Positions 19,711 to 29,162 of a DNA stretch of 64,000 bases are shown here, in pieces. The translations under genes and the position numbers were made by a program. Where the stretch lies: NCBI RefSeq assembly GCF_014196925.1, contig NZ_JACIEN010000003.1:616707-680706 (forward strand), given 5' to 3'. Source of the stretch: Chelatococcus caeni (lineage in GTDB: Bacteria; Pseudomonadota; Alphaproteobacteria; Rhizobiales; Beijerinckiaceae). Under the pieces are notes generated by a model, which was not told the origin of the DNA, searched no databases, and saw only the letters and a list, made by a program, of their open reading frames with translations. Positions within the stretch are counted from its first letter, which is position 1. Each line of letters opens with the position of its first letter.

Positions 19711-20532
19711 CTATTCCCAGAAATCCGGCCCGCTCGGCGCAAGATGTGGCCCTATGCGCACATGCGCCACCTGGCGTGCGAGGCCCGTCGCATCGTCGGT
19801 CTCGACGGCGATGCCGGCGAGCGTGCCCTCGCCGCTCGCGGCCTCCAGCCGGCTGCCCGGCGTCTTCTCCAGGAAGCGGCGGATCGGCTCGTCCTTCTGC
19901 ATGCCGAGGATGGAATCGTAGTCGCCGCACATGCCGGCGTCCGAGAGATAGGCCGTGCCGCCGGGCAGGATGCGCCCGTCGGCGGTCGGCACGTGGGTGT
20001 GCGTGCCGACGACGAGGCTGGCGCGCCCGTCGACGAAGGCCGCAATCCCCTGCTTCTCGCTCGTCGCCTCGGCATGCATGTCGATGACGACCGCGTCGCA
20101 GGCCGCGCCCAGGGGGCAGGCCTCCAGTTCCTGCGCCACGACGGTGAAGGGATCGTCGAGCGGATCCATGAACAGGCGGCCCATCACGTTCATCACGAGG
20201 ACGCGCGCACCGTTGCGGGCCTCGACGACGGTGGCGCCACGGCCGGGCGTGCCGCGCGGATAGTTGGCGGGGCGCAGGAGGCGCGGCTGGCGCTCGATGA
20301 AGACGAGCGCCTCACGCTGGTCGAAGGAATGGTTGCCGAGGGTGATGACGTCGGCACCGGCCGCGAGCACCTCGTCGCAGATCGCCTCGGTGATGCCGAA
20401 GCCGCCGGCCGCGTTCTCGCCGTTGATGACGACGAGGTCGAGCTTCCAGCGCTCGCGCAGGCGCGGCAGCCGCTCGACGACGGCCGTGCGCCCCGGACGA
20501 CCGACGATGTCCCCGAGGAAGAGAAGGCGCAT
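19711..20532 (-). CDS. YmdB-family metallophosphoesterase
   Basis: A 273-residue calcineurin-like phosphoesterase. The dinuclear metal-site residues are in place: Asp8 (FLGDIVGR), Glu39/Asn40 (INGENAAG), Asn67/His68 (LGNHSFD) and His in [10 protein letters not shown] and THTHVPTAD. YmdB-type enzymes hydrolyse cyclic nucleotides (2',3'-cNMP) in vitro. GGGGAG lies upstream of ATG 20532. It sits 44 bases after the folate cyclo-ligase gene, a frequent neighbour. Confidence 0.93.
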   Translation of the reverse strand: MRLLFLGDIVGRPGRTAVVERLPRLRERWKLDLVVINGENAAGGFGITEAICDEVLAAGADVITLGNHSFDQREALVFIERQPRLLRPANYPRGTPGRGATVVEARNGARVLVMNVMGRLFMDPLDDPFTVVAQELEACPLGAACDAVVIDMHAEATSEKQGIAAFVDGRASLVVGTHTHVPTADGRILPGGTAYLSDAGMCGDYDSILGMQKDEPIRRFLEKTPGSRLEAASGEGTLAGIAVETDDATGLARQVAHVRIGPHLAPSGPDFWE

Positions 20533-20576
20533 GTGAACTCCCCGATTGCGGGCGGGATGCGAAATCCGCGCGGCGC

Positions 20577-21167
20577 TCAGGCCGCCTGTGGGCGGATCAC
20601 TTCGCTTTCCGTGACGACGACGTCAAGCCGCTGGTCGTGATTTTCTGCCGGCACGCTCGCAACCTCCTGGCAGGCAAGCGCAAGGCCGATCGTCGTCAGA
20701 GCCCCGGCGGCCGAAAGCCGGGCGATCGCCCCGTCGTAGTGGCCCTTGCCGTAGCCGATGCGATGGCCGGCCCGGTCGAAGGCCGCGAGCGGCACGAAGA
20801 GGACGCGCGGCGTCACCTCCGCAGCCGTCTCCGGCGGACCCAGCGTGCCGAAACCGGCCGGCACCAGCGGCTGCCATGGCTGCCACGCCCGGAAGACGAG
20901 CCCCTGCGGCGAGCACACCGGCAGGGCAAGGGCGCTTCCCCGGTCGGCCAGTACTTCCAGGATAGGGCGCGGATCGATCTCGCTGCGCATCGGCCAATAG
21001 CCGGCCAATGGGCCGTCACCGGCGAGCTCCGGCAGGGTCAGCGCGTTGTCGCGCAGGGCCTCGGCCGCCTCCAGCATCGTGTCGACGTCGAGCGCCGCCT
21101 CATCCCGCCGGGCAAGGGCGGCCCGGCGCAGCTCTTCCTTGGAGGGGGAACCGGGAAGGGCGTGCAC
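20577..21167 (-). CDS. 5-formyltetrahydrofolate cyclo-ligase
   Basis: A 196-residue cytosolic enzyme converting 5-formyl-THF to 5,10-methenyl-THF with ATP. Conserved segments are visible: SKEELRRAALARRD near the N-terminus, YWPMRSEIDPRP, and the ATP/folate loop GYGKGHYDGAIARL near 140–155 (family consensus GxGGGYYD). The start is a GTG at 21167, the least certain part. Its position immediately downstream of the 6S RNA gene and zapA is the classic ygfA context. Confidence 0.95.
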   Translation of the reverse strand: MHALPGSPSKEELRRAALARRDEAALDVDTMLEAAEALRDNALTLPELAGDGPLAGYWPMRSEIDPRPILEVLADRGSALALPVCSPQGLVFRAWQPWQPLVPAGFGTLGPPETAAEVTPRVLFVPLAAFDRAGHRIGYGKGHYDGAIARLSAAGALTTIGLALACQEVASVPAENHDQRLDVVVTESEVIRPQAA

Positions 21168-21197
21168 GCGTCGACTGGCCTCGCCGGCGGATGAAAA

Positions 21198-21356
21198 CAG
21201 TGCGGAGCCACGATGGCCGTTGGAGGATCGATCCCGGGAAACCTACAACGTAGGTGGGCGCCGTGGTCGCCAAGTCCACGGACGAGGCAAGGAACAGCTC
21301 CCGTTAGGATCGATAAGGCCCCGGGGATATGTTCTCCTGACGCACCCCGCAGCACC
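21198..21356 (-). ncRNA. ssrS: 6S RNA
   Basis: The 278-base gap between zapA and the folate cyclo-ligase gene is the conserved home of ssrS. Read on the minus strand it contains the alphaproteobacterial 6S hallmark CACCTACGTTGTAGG beside GCGACCACGGCGCC. The terminal stem is formed by TGCGGGG (21345–21351) and CTCCGCA (21201–21207). An inner stem pairs ATCGATCCTAACGGG with CCCGGGATCGAT. A T-run (TGTTTTC) ends the unit near 21190. 6S RNA binds the housekeeping RNA polymerase holoenzyme and down-regulates it in stationary phase. Ends are estimated from the stem and may be off by several bases. Confidence 0.88.
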
Positions 21357-21444
21357 GCGCGGCAAACATAGGACGGCGCCGGGAAGATTGCTAGAGGCCC
21401 GCGCGCCCTGCCAACAGCCGCCTGGATGGCTCAGCCCGGATGGC

Positions 21445-21825
21445 TCAGCCCGGCTGGCTCGGCTGCGCCGAGGGCGTCAGCGACTTCGTCACGCGCTCGA
21501 TGCGCTCGGCGAGGGTCGAGACGGCCTCCGCCAGCCGCTCCTCGACGTCGCCGAGCCGCTCGTCGCCCGCGCCAACGGCCTCCTTCAGCGCGGCGACCTC
21601 GCCCTCGAGCCGCGCCAGGCCGCGCTTCGTCTCGCTCAGCTCGTCGGCGATGGTGAGCGCGGCCATGACATGCAGGCGCATGTCGCCGATCTCGCCGAAG
21701 GCCGTGCGCATTTCCTCGATGCGCCCGTCGAGGGTGGCGGCGAGCCCCTCGATATGCGCCTCCTCGCCCTCCCCGCAGGCCATGCGGTAGAGGCGCCCGG
21801 CGATGGTGACGGAAACCTGCGGCAT
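21445..21825 (-). CDS. zapA: Cell division protein ZapA
   Basis: A 126-residue FtsZ-ring stabiliser. The N-terminal globular part is MPQVSVTIAGRLYRMACGEG followed by LAATLDGRIEEMR. From residue 65 there is a long coiled coil (ETKRGLARLEGEVAALKEAV). The C-terminus is Ser/Pro/Gln-rich. AGGGGTAAGAGCG precedes ATG 21825. It follows a DUF4164 gene and precedes 6S RNA, the usual alphaproteobacterial order. Confidence 0.93.
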   Translation of the reverse strand: MPQVSVTIAGRLYRMACGEGEEAHIEGLAATLDGRIEEMRTAFGEIGDMRLHVMAALTIADELSETKRGLARLEGEVAALKEAVGAGDERLGDVEERLAEAVSTLAERIERVTKSLTPSAQPSQPG

Positions 21826-21843
21826 CGCTCTTACCCCTTGGCG

Positions 21844-22131
21844 TTAAGGCTGGCCCTCGGCCCCCACGACGGTCCTGACCGCCCCCATGGCGCGCTCGAC
21901 CCGCCGCGACACATCGTCCGCCGCGGCCTCCAGCCGCTCCAGCCGGGCGAGGGCCCCGTCGAGCTCGACGGCGAGCCGCGCCCGGTCGTCCTGCATCAGC
22001 GACAGCTCGGTCTCGAGGTCGCCGCGCCGCTGCTCCAGCTCGAGCCGCCGCGATGCCGCGCGCTCGAGCCCCGCGACAGCGGTCTCGAGTCGCTCGAGAG
22101 CTGCATTGAGCATTGCCTGCGATCGCGCCAT
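21844..22131 (-). CDS. DUF4164 coiled-coil protein
   Basis: A 95-residue, almost entirely helical protein (LERLETAVAGLERAASRRLE, then LEQRRGDLETELSLM), placed 18 bases upstream of zapA on the same strand. This matches the DUF4164 family that accompanies zapA in Hyphomicrobiales; a role as a division partner of ZapA is inferred from context only. The start at ATG 22131 has GGTGAGATC upstream, and the divergent tkt gene begins 176 bases away. Confidence 0.8.
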   Translation of the reverse strand: MARSQAMLNAALERLETAVAGLERAASRRLELEQRRGDLETELSLMQDDRARLAVELDGALARLERLEAAADDVSRRVERAMGAVRTVVGAEGQP

Positions 22132-22307
22132 GATCTCACCCGATGACTGTCGGCGGCGCGGGGAATCGCATGCCGGCCGTCGTTCCATTGACTCGCAAAG
22201 ATGACCTGCTATCAAGCCCGCGCCCCCCGCGGCTGTGCCGGCCCACGTCGGAAGCGGCGTCGAACGCGCAGTCAGACCCTGGTTTCGAGCGTACCGGAAA
22301 CGATCCA

Positions 22308-24296
22308 GTGACTTCTCCCGTCGAGCACGCCCGCCTTGCCAATGCCATCCGCGCCCTCAGCATGGACGCGGTGGAACAGGCCAAATCCGGCCATCCCGGC
22401 CTGCCCATGGGGGCGGCCGACATCGCCACCGTCCTCTTCTCGCGCTTCCTGAAGTTCGACGCGGCCGATCCGCGCTGGCCGGACCGCGACCGCTTCGTGC
22501 TGTCGGCCGGCCATGGCTCGATGCTCATCTATTCGCTGCTGCACCTCACCGGCAACACGGATGTGACGCTCGACGAGCTCAAGCGCTTCCGCCAGCTCGG
22601 CTCCAAGACGCCGGGCCATCCCGAGAACTTCATCACCTCGGGCATCGAGACGACGACCGGCCCCCTCGGCCAGGGCATCGCCACGGCGGTCGGCATGGCG
22701 CTCGGCGAGCGCATGCTCAACGCCCAGTTCGGCGACGATCTCGTCGACCACTACACCTATGTGCTCGCCTCCGACGGCGATCTCATGGAGGGCGTCAGCC
22801 AGGAGGCCATCGCGCTTGCCGGCCACCTCAGGCTCAACCGCCTCATCGTCCTCTTCGACGACAACGGCATCTCGATCGACGGGCCGCTGTCGCTGTCCGA
22901 TTCCGTCGACCAGCTGAAGCGCTTCGAGGCGGCCGGCTGGGCGACGACCCGCGTCGACGGGCATGACCCGCAGGCCATCGCCGATGCGATCGCCGCCGCC
23001 CGCGACAGCGAATACCCCACCCTCATCGCCTGCCGCACCACCATCGGCTACGGCGCGCCGAACAAGGCCGGCACCTCCAAGGCGCACGGCGAGCCGCTCG
23101 GCGCCGAGGAGCTCGGCGGGGCGAAGCAGCGCCTCGGCTGGGAATACGGCGCCTTCGAGATTCCCGAGGACATTCGCTCCGCCTGGCTCGCCATCGGCGA
23201 GCGCGGCCGCGCGACGCGCGAGGCCTGGCAGGCCCGCCTCGCCGCCATGGACGCCGAGCTGCGCGAGGAGTTCTCCCGCCGCATCACCGGCACGCCGCTC
23301 GCCGGCCTCGACGAGGCGGTCGCCCGGTTGAAGCGGGAGCTCGTGGAGACGGCGCCGACGCTCGCCACCCGCAAGGCGAGCGAGACGGCCCTCGGGGTGC
23401 TGGCCGACGCGGTGCCCGAACTGGTGCTCGGCTCCGCCGACCTGACGCCTTCGAACAACACGCGCACCAAGAACCTCGAGGCGGTCAGCCCCGGCAATTA
23501 CGGCGGGCGCTACATCCATTACGGCATCCGCGAGCACGGCATGGCCGCGGCCATGAACGGGCTTTCGCTGCACGGCGGCTTCATCCCCGCCGGCGGCACC
23601 TTCCTCGTCTTCGCGGATTATGCGCGCCCGGCGATGCGCCTCGCCGCCCTCATGGGCACGCAGGCCATCTACGTCATGACGCACGATTCGATCGGGCTCG
23701 GCGAGGACGGGCCGACGCACCAGCCGGTCGAGCATCTCGCCAGCCTGCGCGCCATGCCGAACATGCGCGTCTTCCGTCCGGCCGACGCGGTCGAGACGCT
23801 GGAGTGCTGGCAATTGGCGCTCGAGCGGCGCGACGGCCCCACGGTCCTCGCGCTGACGCGCCAGAACCTCGCCGCCCAGCGCACGACCTTCGCCGACTGG
23901 AACATGTGCGCCACCGGCGCCTACGAGCTCGCCGCCGCCGAGGGCGAGGCCGTCGTCAGCCTCTTCGCCTCGGGCTCCGAGGTCGAGATCGCGGTCGCCG
24001 CCCAGTCGCTGCTCGCCGAGCGCGGCATCGCCGCCCGTGTCGTCTCCGTGCCGTCGCTCGATCTCTTCCTCGCCCAGCCCGAGGACGTGCGCCGCGACGT
24101 CATCGGCAACGCGCGGATCAAGGTCGCCGTCGAGGCTGCCGTGCGCTTCGGCTGGGATGCGGTGATCGGCCCCGACGGCATCTTCGTCGGCATGTCGGGC
24201 TTCGGCGCCAGCGCCCCGTACAAGGAGCTGTACAAGCATTTCGGCATCACGGCCGACGCCGTCGTCGAGCGCGTCCTCGCCAGGCACAACGCCTGA
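22308..24296 (+). CDS. tkt: Transketolase
   Basis: A 662-residue thiamine-diphosphate enzyme moving two-carbon units between sugar phosphates in the pentose-phosphate and Calvin-type pathways. The N-terminal domain shows [12 protein letters not shown] and the TPP/metal loop ASDGDLMEG. The pyrimidine-binding domain has [14 protein letters not shown] and [16 protein letters not shown]. The start is inferred to be GTG 22308, preceded by GGAAACG, because the protein then begins like its family ([20 protein letters not shown]). The longer in-frame upstream stretch overlaps the DUF4164 leader. It opens a rightward glycolysis/pentose-phosphate run with gap, pgk and fba. Confidence 0.96.
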   Translation: MTSPVEHARLANAIRALSMDAVEQAKSGHPGLPMGAADIATVLFSRFLKFDAADPRWPDRDRFVLSAGHGSMLIYSLLHLTGNTDVTLDELKRFRQLGSKTPGHPENFITSGIETTTGPLGQGIATAVGMALGERMLNAQFGDDLVDHYTYVLASDGDLMEGVSQEAIALAGHLRLNRLIVLFDDNGISIDGPLSLSDSVDQLKRFEAAGWATTRVDGHDPQAIADAIAAARDSEYPTLIACRTTIGYGAPNKAGTSKAHGEPLGAEELGGAKQRLGWEYGAFEIPEDIRSAWLAIGERGRATREAWQARLAAMDAELREEFSRRITGTPLAGLDEAVARLKRELVETAPTLATRKASETALGVLADAVPELVLGSADLTPSNNTRTKNLEAVSPGNYGGRYIHYGIREHGMAAAMNGLSLHGGFIPAGGTFLVFADYARPAMRLAALMGTQAIYVMTHDSIGLGEDGPTHQPVEHLASLRAMPNMRVFRPADAVETLECWQLALERRDGPTVLALTRQNLAAQRTTFADWNMCATGAYELAAAEGEAVVSLFASGSEVEIAVAAQSLLAERGIAARVVSVPSLDLFLAQPEDVRRDVIGNARIKVAVEAAVRFGWDAVIGPDGIFVGMSGFGASAPYKELYKHFGITADAVVERVLARHNA

Positions 24297-24366
24297 GCGG
24301 GCGCGCTTCGCCTCAGTTTCGCCGAACGGGCCGTGTCTCACGGCAACAGATCGAGGGAGTGACACC

Positions 24367-25374
24367 ATGACGGTTCGGGTAGCCATCAACGGTTTCGGAC
24401 GCATCGGCCGCAACGTCCTGCGCGCCATCATCGAGAGCGGGCGCAAGGATATCGAGGTCGTCGCCATCAACGACCTCGGGCCGGTGGAGACCAACGCCCA
24501 CCTGCTGCGCTTCGATTCGGTCCACGGCCGCTTTCCGGCCGAGGTGAAGGTGGACGGCGACACGATCGACGTCGGCCGCGGCCCCATCAAGGTCACCGCC
24601 ATCCGTAATCCGGCCGAGTTGCCGCACAAGGATCTCGGCGTGGACATCGCCCTCGAGTGCACGGGCATCTTCACGGCCCGGGACAAGGCGCAGGCCCATC
24701 TCGATGCCGGCGCCCGGCGCGTCCTCGTCTCGGCCCCGGCTGACGGCGCCGACCTCACGGTCGTCTACGGCGTCAACCACGACAAGCTGACGAAGGACCA
24801 CCTCGTCGTCTCCAACGCCTCCTGCACCACGAACTGCCTCGCGCCGGTGGCGAAGGTGCTCAACGATGCCATCGGCATCGAGAAGGGCTTCATGACGACG
24901 GTCCACGCCTATACGGGCGACCAGCCGACGCTCGACACCATGCACAAGGACCTCTACCGCGCCCGCGCGGCGGCCCTCAGCATGATCCCGACCTCGACCG
25001 GCGCCGCCAAGGCTGTCGGCCTCGTGCTGCCGGAGCTCAACGGCAAGCTCGATGGCGTCTCCATCCGCGTGCCGACGCCGAACGTCTCGGTCATCGACTT
25101 CAAGTTCATCGCCCGCAAGGCGACGACGAAGGACGAGGTCAACGAGGCCATCAAGCGCGCCGCCGCGCAGGAGCTGAAGGGCATCCTCAGCTTCACGGCG
25201 AGCCCCAACGTCTCGGTCGACTTCAACCACGACAGCCACTCCTCCACCTTCGCGCTCGACCAGACGAAGGTGATGGACGGCACGCTCGTGCGCGTCATGT
25301 CCTGGTACGACAACGAGTGGGGCTTCTCCAACCGCATGGCCGACACGGCCGTGGCGATGGGCAAGCTGGCCTGA
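24367..25374 (+). CDS. gap: Type I glyceraldehyde-3-phosphate dehydrogenase
   Basis: A 335-residue cytosolic enzyme oxidising glyceraldehyde-3-phosphate with NAD(P) and phosphate. The Rossmann motif [12 protein letters not shown] is at residues 8–19. The catalytic cysteine is in [12 protein letters not shown] near residue 154. [10 protein letters not shown] is near the C-terminus. GAGGGAGTGACACC precedes ATG 24367. It sits between tkt and a small membrane protein gene that is coupled to pgk. Confidence 0.98.
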   Translation: MTVRVAINGFGRIGRNVLRAIIESGRKDIEVVAINDLGPVETNAHLLRFDSVHGRFPAEVKVDGDTIDVGRGPIKVTAIRNPAELPHKDLGVDIALECTGIFTARDKAQAHLDAGARRVLVSAPADGADLTVVYGVNHDKLTKDHLVVSNASCTTNCLAPVAKVLNDAIGIEKGFMTTVHAYTGDQPTLDTMHKDLYRARAAALSMIPTSTGAAKAVGLVLPELNGKLDGVSIRVPTPNVSVIDFKFIARKATTKDEVNEAIKRAAAQELKGILSFTASPNVSVDFNHDSHSSTFALDQTKVMDGTLVRVMSWYDNEWGFSNRMADTAVAMGKLA

Positions 25375-25453
25375 AAATGCATCGGGGCGCGGACCCAACG
25401 TCCGCGTCCCGCGTTACTTGAGGGGTTCGACGGGGGGCGAGCTGGAGACCGCA

Positions 25454-25909
25454 ATGAGCGACACAGGTGGCCAACGCATCGAACCCTTTCTGCCTCAGTC
25501 AGCCCCTGACGCCGAGCCGGCCGCCGCCCCTGCCGAGCCGGCCCCTGCGCCGGCCCCGCCGCCGGCTTCTCCCCCTGCCCCCGTCGAGGACCCGCCGGCG
25601 CCCCCCGCCACCCCGAGCGCCCGCTCCCTGGCGGAGCAGCTCGCCCGCATCGAGGAAAAGGCGGCACGGCTCGAGGAGAAGCACGCCCGCAGCGAGGCGC
25701 TGATGCTGCGGCTTGACGACAAGGTGCAGGCGACCTCGAACCTCTCTGGCGAGCTCGCCCGCCAGAGCGACCTTGCCGCGCTGCATGACAGGGTCGCCCG
25801 CCTGCCGGGCTATTCCGCCCTCATCGTCGCGGCGGTCATCGCGGCGGTGCTGGCCGCGAGCTTCACCGTCGCCCTCATCAAATTCCTGCCCGGAGGCATT
25901 GGATTATGA
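25454..25909 (+). CDS. Proline-rich coiled-coil protein with C-terminal membrane anchor
   Basis: A 151-residue protein I cannot assign to a named family. Residues 15–60 are Pro/Ala/Glu-rich ([20 protein letters not shown]). Residues 65–110 form a coiled coil ([20 protein letters not shown]). A hydrophobic helix at about 122–145 ([20 protein letters not shown]) is followed by a very short tail, giving a tail-anchored topology with the N-terminus probably cytosolic. GGAGACCGCA precedes ATG 25454. Its stop overlaps the pgk start codon by 4 bases (ATGA), so its translation should be coupled to pgk. A role tied to glycolysis is possible only by context. Confidence 0.75.
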   Translation: MSDTGGQRIEPFLPQSAPDAEPAAAPAEPAPAPAPPPASPPAPVEDPPAPPATPSARSLAEQLARIEEKAARLEEKHARSEALMLRLDDKVQATSNLSGELARQSDLAALHDRVARLPGYSALIVAAVIAAVLAASFTVALIKFLPGGIGL

Positions 25910-27144
25910 GCCATGGGACACCGAGCCATGGGACACCGAGCCTTGGAACCCGGAGCTTTCGCACGCTCGACGATGCGCAGGTGAAGGGCAGGCGCGTCCT
26001 GTTGCGCGTCGACCTCAACGTGCCGATGGAGAATGGCCGCGTGAGCGACGCCACCCGCATCGAGCGGGTCGTGCCGACCATCCGCGAGATCGCCGACAAC
26101 GGCGGCCGCGTGGTGCTGCTCGCCCATTTCGGCCGCCCGAAGGGCAAGCCCGAGCCCAGGGACAGCCTGAGGCCGGTCGCGGCCGCGGTCGCCGAGCACG
26201 TCGGCCGGCCGGTGGCCTTCGCCGGGGACTGCATCGGCGAGGCGGCCGCCGAGGCCGTCGCCGCCCTGAAGGACGGCGATATCGTCCTTCTCGAGAACAC
26301 CCGCTTCCACGCGGGCGAGGAGAAGAACGACGCCGATTTCGTGAAGGCGCTCGCCGCCAACGGCGACCTTTACGTCAACGACGCCTTCTCCGCCGCCCAC
26401 CGGGCGCATGCCTCCACCGAAGGTCTCGCCCATGTGCTGCCGTCCTATGCCGGGCGCACCATGCAGGCCGAGCTCGAGGCCCTGGCCAAGGCGCTGGAGG
26501 CGCCGAAGCGGCCCGTCGTCGCCATCGTCGGCGGCGCCAAGGTATCGTCGAAGATCGACCTCCTCGAAAACCTCGTCACCAAGGTCGATGCCCTCGTCAT
26601 CGGCGGCGGCATGGCCAACACCTTCCTGCACGCCCAAGGCGTCCCCGTCGGCAAGTCGCTCGCCGAGAAGGACCTGGCGACGACGGCGCTCAGGATCATG
26701 GAGAAGGCCTCGGCGCACAACTGCGCCATCATCCTGCCGGTCGATGCGGTGGTGGCCTGGCATTTCGAGGCGAACGCCCCCTCGCATGCCTATGGCCTCG
26801 ACGCCATCCCCGAGGACGGCATGATCCTCGACGTCGGCCCGCAGTCGATCGAGCGCGTGCGCGCGGCCATCGACGACGCCGCGACCCTGGTGTGGAACGG
26901 CCCGCTCGGCGCCTTCGAGCTCACGCCCTTCGACGCCGGCACGGTCGCGGCCGCCCGCCATGCGGCGGAGCGCACGGCGGGAGGCAAGCTCGTTTCCGTG
27001 GCCGGCGGCGGCGACACGGTCGCGGCGCTGAACCACGCGGGCGTAGCGGAAGCCTTTTCCTATGTCTCGACGGCGGGAGGCGCCTTCCTCGAATGGATGG
27101 AAGGCAAGGCCCTGCCCGGCGTCGAGGCCTTGCGCGCCGGCTGA
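25906..27144 (+). CDS. pgk: Phosphoglycerate kinase
   Basis: A 412-residue two-domain kinase transferring phosphate between 1,3-bisphosphoglycerate and [28 protein letters not shown] and the nucleotide-loop sequence [13 protein letters not shown] are present. Family members normally start close to FRTLDD; here about 17 extra residues precede it, made of SHGTP repeats encoded by near-identical 15-bp units (25908–25952). ATG 25906 overlaps the stop of the upstream gene and has GGAGG nine bases before it, so translation from there is credible. An ATG one repeat downstream (25912) is in another frame. Confidence 0.97.
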   Translation: MSHGTPSHGTPSLGTRSFRTLDDAQVKGRRVLLRVDLNVPMENGRVSDATRIERVVPTIREIADNGGRVVLLAHFGRPKGKPEPRDSLRPVAAAVAEHVGRPVAFAGDCIGEAAAEAVAALKDGDIVLLENTRFHAGEEKNDADFVKALAANGDLYVNDAFSAAHRAHASTEGLAHVLPSYAGRTMQAELEALAKALEAPKRPVVAIVGGAKVSSKIDLLENLVTKVDALVIGGGMANTFLHAQGVPVGKSLAEKDLATTALRIMEKASAHNCAIILPVDAVVAWHFEANAPSHAYGLDAIPEDGMILDVGPQSIERVRAAIDDAATLVWNGPLGAFELTPFDAGTVAAARHAAERTAGGKLVSVAGGGDTVAALNHAGVAEAFSYVSTAGGAFLEWMEGKALPGVEALRAG

Positions 27145-27208
27145 GGCGCGGCAACCATAACGGGGCGGGCAGCCAACGCCCGCCCGGCCAGTCTAGCGGA
27201 GAAGTACA

Positions 27209-28273
27209 GTGGCTCGCATCACCCTGCGTCAGTTGCTCGACCACGCTGCCGAATACGGCTACGGCGTGCCGGCCTTCAACATCAACAACATGGAGCAGGG
27301 CCTCGCCATCATGGCGGCGGCCGATGCCGTTGACGCGCCCGTCATCATCCAGGCGAGCCGCGGCGCCCGCCAGTATGCCAACGACGTGGTGCTCGCCCGC
27401 CTCATCGACGCGCTCGTCGAGCTCTACCCGCACATCCCTGTGTGCATGCACCTCGACCATGGCAACAACGAAGCGACCTGCGTCACCGCCATGCAGCACG
27501 GCTTCACCTCCGTGATGATGGACGGCTCGCTGAAGGAGGACGGCAAGACGCCGGCCGACTGGGACTACAACGTCGGCATCACCCGCCGCGTGACGGAGAT
27601 GGCCCATTACGGCGGCGTCTCGGTGGAGGGCGAGCTCGGCGTGCTCGGCTCGCTCGAGACGGGCATGGGCGACAAGGAGGACGGCCACGGCGCCGAGGGC
27701 AAGCTCAGCCACGACCAGCTGCTGACGAACCCGGACGAGGCTGTGAAGTTCGTCAAGGAGACCCAGGTCGATGCGCTCGCCATCGCCATGGGCACCTCGC
27801 ACGGCGCCTACAAGTTCACGCGCAAGCCGGATGGGGCCATCCTCGCCATGCACGTGATCGAGGAGATCCACCGCCGCCTGCCCGAGACGCACCTCGTCAT
27901 GCACGGCTCCTCCTCCGTGCCGCAGGATCTGCAGGACATCATCAACCAGTACGGCGGCAAGATGCCCCAGACCTGGGGCGTGCCGGTGGAGGAGATCCAG
28001 CGCGGCATCAAGCACGGCGTGCGCAAGATCAACATCGACACCGACAACCGCATGGCGATGACCGGCCAGATCCGCCGCATCCTCACGGAGAACCCGGGCG
28101 AGTTCGACCCGCGCAAATATCTGAAGCCGGCGATGGAGGCGATGACCAAGCTCTGCAAGGAGCGCCTCGAGCAGTTCGGCACGGCGGGCCAGGCCGGCAA
28201 GATCAAGCCCGTCTCCCTGTCGGAGATGGCCAAGCGCTACCGCTCCGGCGAGCTCGCCCCGAAGATCGCCTGA
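27209..28273 (+). CDS. fba: Class II fructose-bisphosphate aldolase
   Basis: A 354-residue zinc aldolase that cleaves or forms fructose-1,6-bisphosphate (and sedoheptulose-1,7-bisphosphate in the CbbA branch). The zinc-ligand motif HLDHGNN is near residue 82 and GELGVLGS follows near 142. HGSSSVPQD and [14 protein letters not shown] hold the phosphate-binding loops. The start is GTG 27209, with GGAGAAG seven bases upstream. A strong hairpin (27163–27185) separates it from pgk and an intrinsic-type terminator follows. Confidence 0.97.
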   Translation: MARITLRQLLDHAAEYGYGVPAFNINNMEQGLAIMAAADAVDAPVIIQASRGARQYANDVVLARLIDALVELYPHIPVCMHLDHGNNEATCVTAMQHGFTSVMMDGSLKEDGKTPADWDYNVGITRRVTEMAHYGGVSVEGELGVLGSLETGMGDKEDGHGAEGKLSHDQLLTNPDEAVKFVKETQVDALAIAMGTSHGAYKFTRKPDGAILAMHVIEEIHRRLPETHLVMHGSSSVPQDLQDIINQYGGKMPQTWGVPVEEIQRGIKHGVRKINIDTDNRMAMTGQIRRILTENPGEFDPRKYLKPAMEAMTKLCKERLEQFGTAGQAGKIKPVSLSEMAKRYRSGELAPKIA

Positions 28274-28310
28274 TCCATGCCCGGCCGGTTCCCGGACCGG
28301 AGCAGGACGC

Positions 28311-28341
28311 GAGGGTCGCCGCACGGCGGCCCTCCGTGTTT
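28311..28341 (+). terminator. Probable terminator of the tkt–gap–pgk–fba run
   Basis: gagggtcgcc pairs with ggcggccctc across a tiny loop (one G–T pair), and the right arm is followed by CGTGTTT. It lies 38 bases after the fba stop. The T-run is short, so termination may be partial. Confidence 0.6.
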
Positions 28342-28505
28342 CAAAAACAGGTTTCCACTTTCCGGCACGGCGCTCTAGAGTCGCCCCCCGCGACCTCACG
28401 CTGCCGGCAGCCGGCGCGGACGACGCCGCCTCGGAGCCGAAGCCGGCCGGATTGCCCTGCAACCGGACCGGCACGGGCTCTCGTTACTCGGGTACCTCAA
28501 GGGCC

Positions 28506-29162
28506 ATGTCCGACCTCACGCCCCGTCTCTATCTCGTCTCCCCCCTCGTCACCGATGTCGAGGCCTTCGCGCCGCAGCTCGAGGCGGCCTGCAAGGTCGG
28601 CGACATCGCGGCCGTGCTGCTGCGGCTCGCCACGAGCGACGAGCGGGCGGCCATCAAGCAGGTGAAGGCGCTCGCGCCCATCGCCCAGAACGAGGGCGCC
28701 GCCGTCGTCGTCGCCGGCGCGCCTGTCGTCGCCATTCGCGGCGGAGCCGACGGTGTGCACATCACGGGCACCGGCTCGCCGGCCGAGATCGCGGCGGCGC
28801 GCGAGGCGCTCGAAGCCATGAAGCCCGACCGCATCGTCGGCATCGGCGGGCTGCGCGGCAAGCACGATGCCATGGTCGCGGGCGAGATGGACATCGACTA
28901 CGTCATGTTCGGCGAACCACTGCCCAATGCCGTCCTGCCGCCCTTCGCGCAGGTGGTCGAGCGCGCGGCCTGGTGGGCCGAGATCTTCGCGGTCCCCTGT
29001 GTCGCCTTCGCGCCGACGCTGGAGGACGTGACACCGCTCGCCGAGACGGGCGTCGAGTTCGTCGCGGTGGGCGATGCGGTCTGGTCCGCCCCCGAAGGGC
29101 CGGCCAAGGCCGTGGCCTGCGCGCTCGGGGCGCTTGCCTCCGCCGAGGTGCCGCAACGATGA
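28506..29162 (+). CDS. ThiE-like TIM-barrel protein (thiamine phosphate synthase family, degenerate motifs)
   Basis: A 218-residue protein whose overall sequence follows ThiE/TenI (RLYLVSPLV at the N-terminus, GGADGVHITGTGSPAEI, VGIGGLRGKHDAMVAGEMDI, DYVMFGEPLP). The signature stretches are altered, however. The usual GVHLGQ becomes GVHITG, the diphosphate-binding serine/histidine loop is GGLRGKHD, and the GP..PT.TK segment becomes GEPLPNAVLP. Canonical thiamine-phosphate synthase activity is therefore doubtful. No other thiamine gene is nearby; the start codon of a Sel1-repeat protein overlaps its stop (ATGA). The start at ATG 28506 is chosen by family alignment. Confidence 0.75.
   Translation: MSDLTPRLYLVSPLVTDVEAFAPQLEAACKVGDIAAVLLRLATSDERAAIKQVKALAPIAQNEGAAVVVAGAPVVAIRGGADGVHITGTGSPAEIAAAREALEAMKPDRIVGIGGLRGKHDAMVAGEMDIDYVMFGEPLPNAVLPPFAQVVERAAWWAEIFAVPCVAFAPTLEDVTPLAETGVEFVAVGDAVWSAPEGPAKAVACALGALASAEVPQR

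Noticed and set aside
17250..20087. A 945-codon rightward open frame across ruvC, a transporter and yebC
   Set aside because: It is antisense to well-supported conserved genes and its translation is low-complexity His/Arg/Ala/Gly, as expected for shadow frames in high-GC DNA.
22272..24758. An 828-codon leftward open frame across tkt
   Set aside because: Antisense shadow of transketolase, which is full length with all family motifs.
28274..28505. TPP riboswitch upstream of the ThiE-like gene
   Set aside because: No CUGAGA or other conserved thi-box sequence is present; the gap contains a terminator hairpin only.
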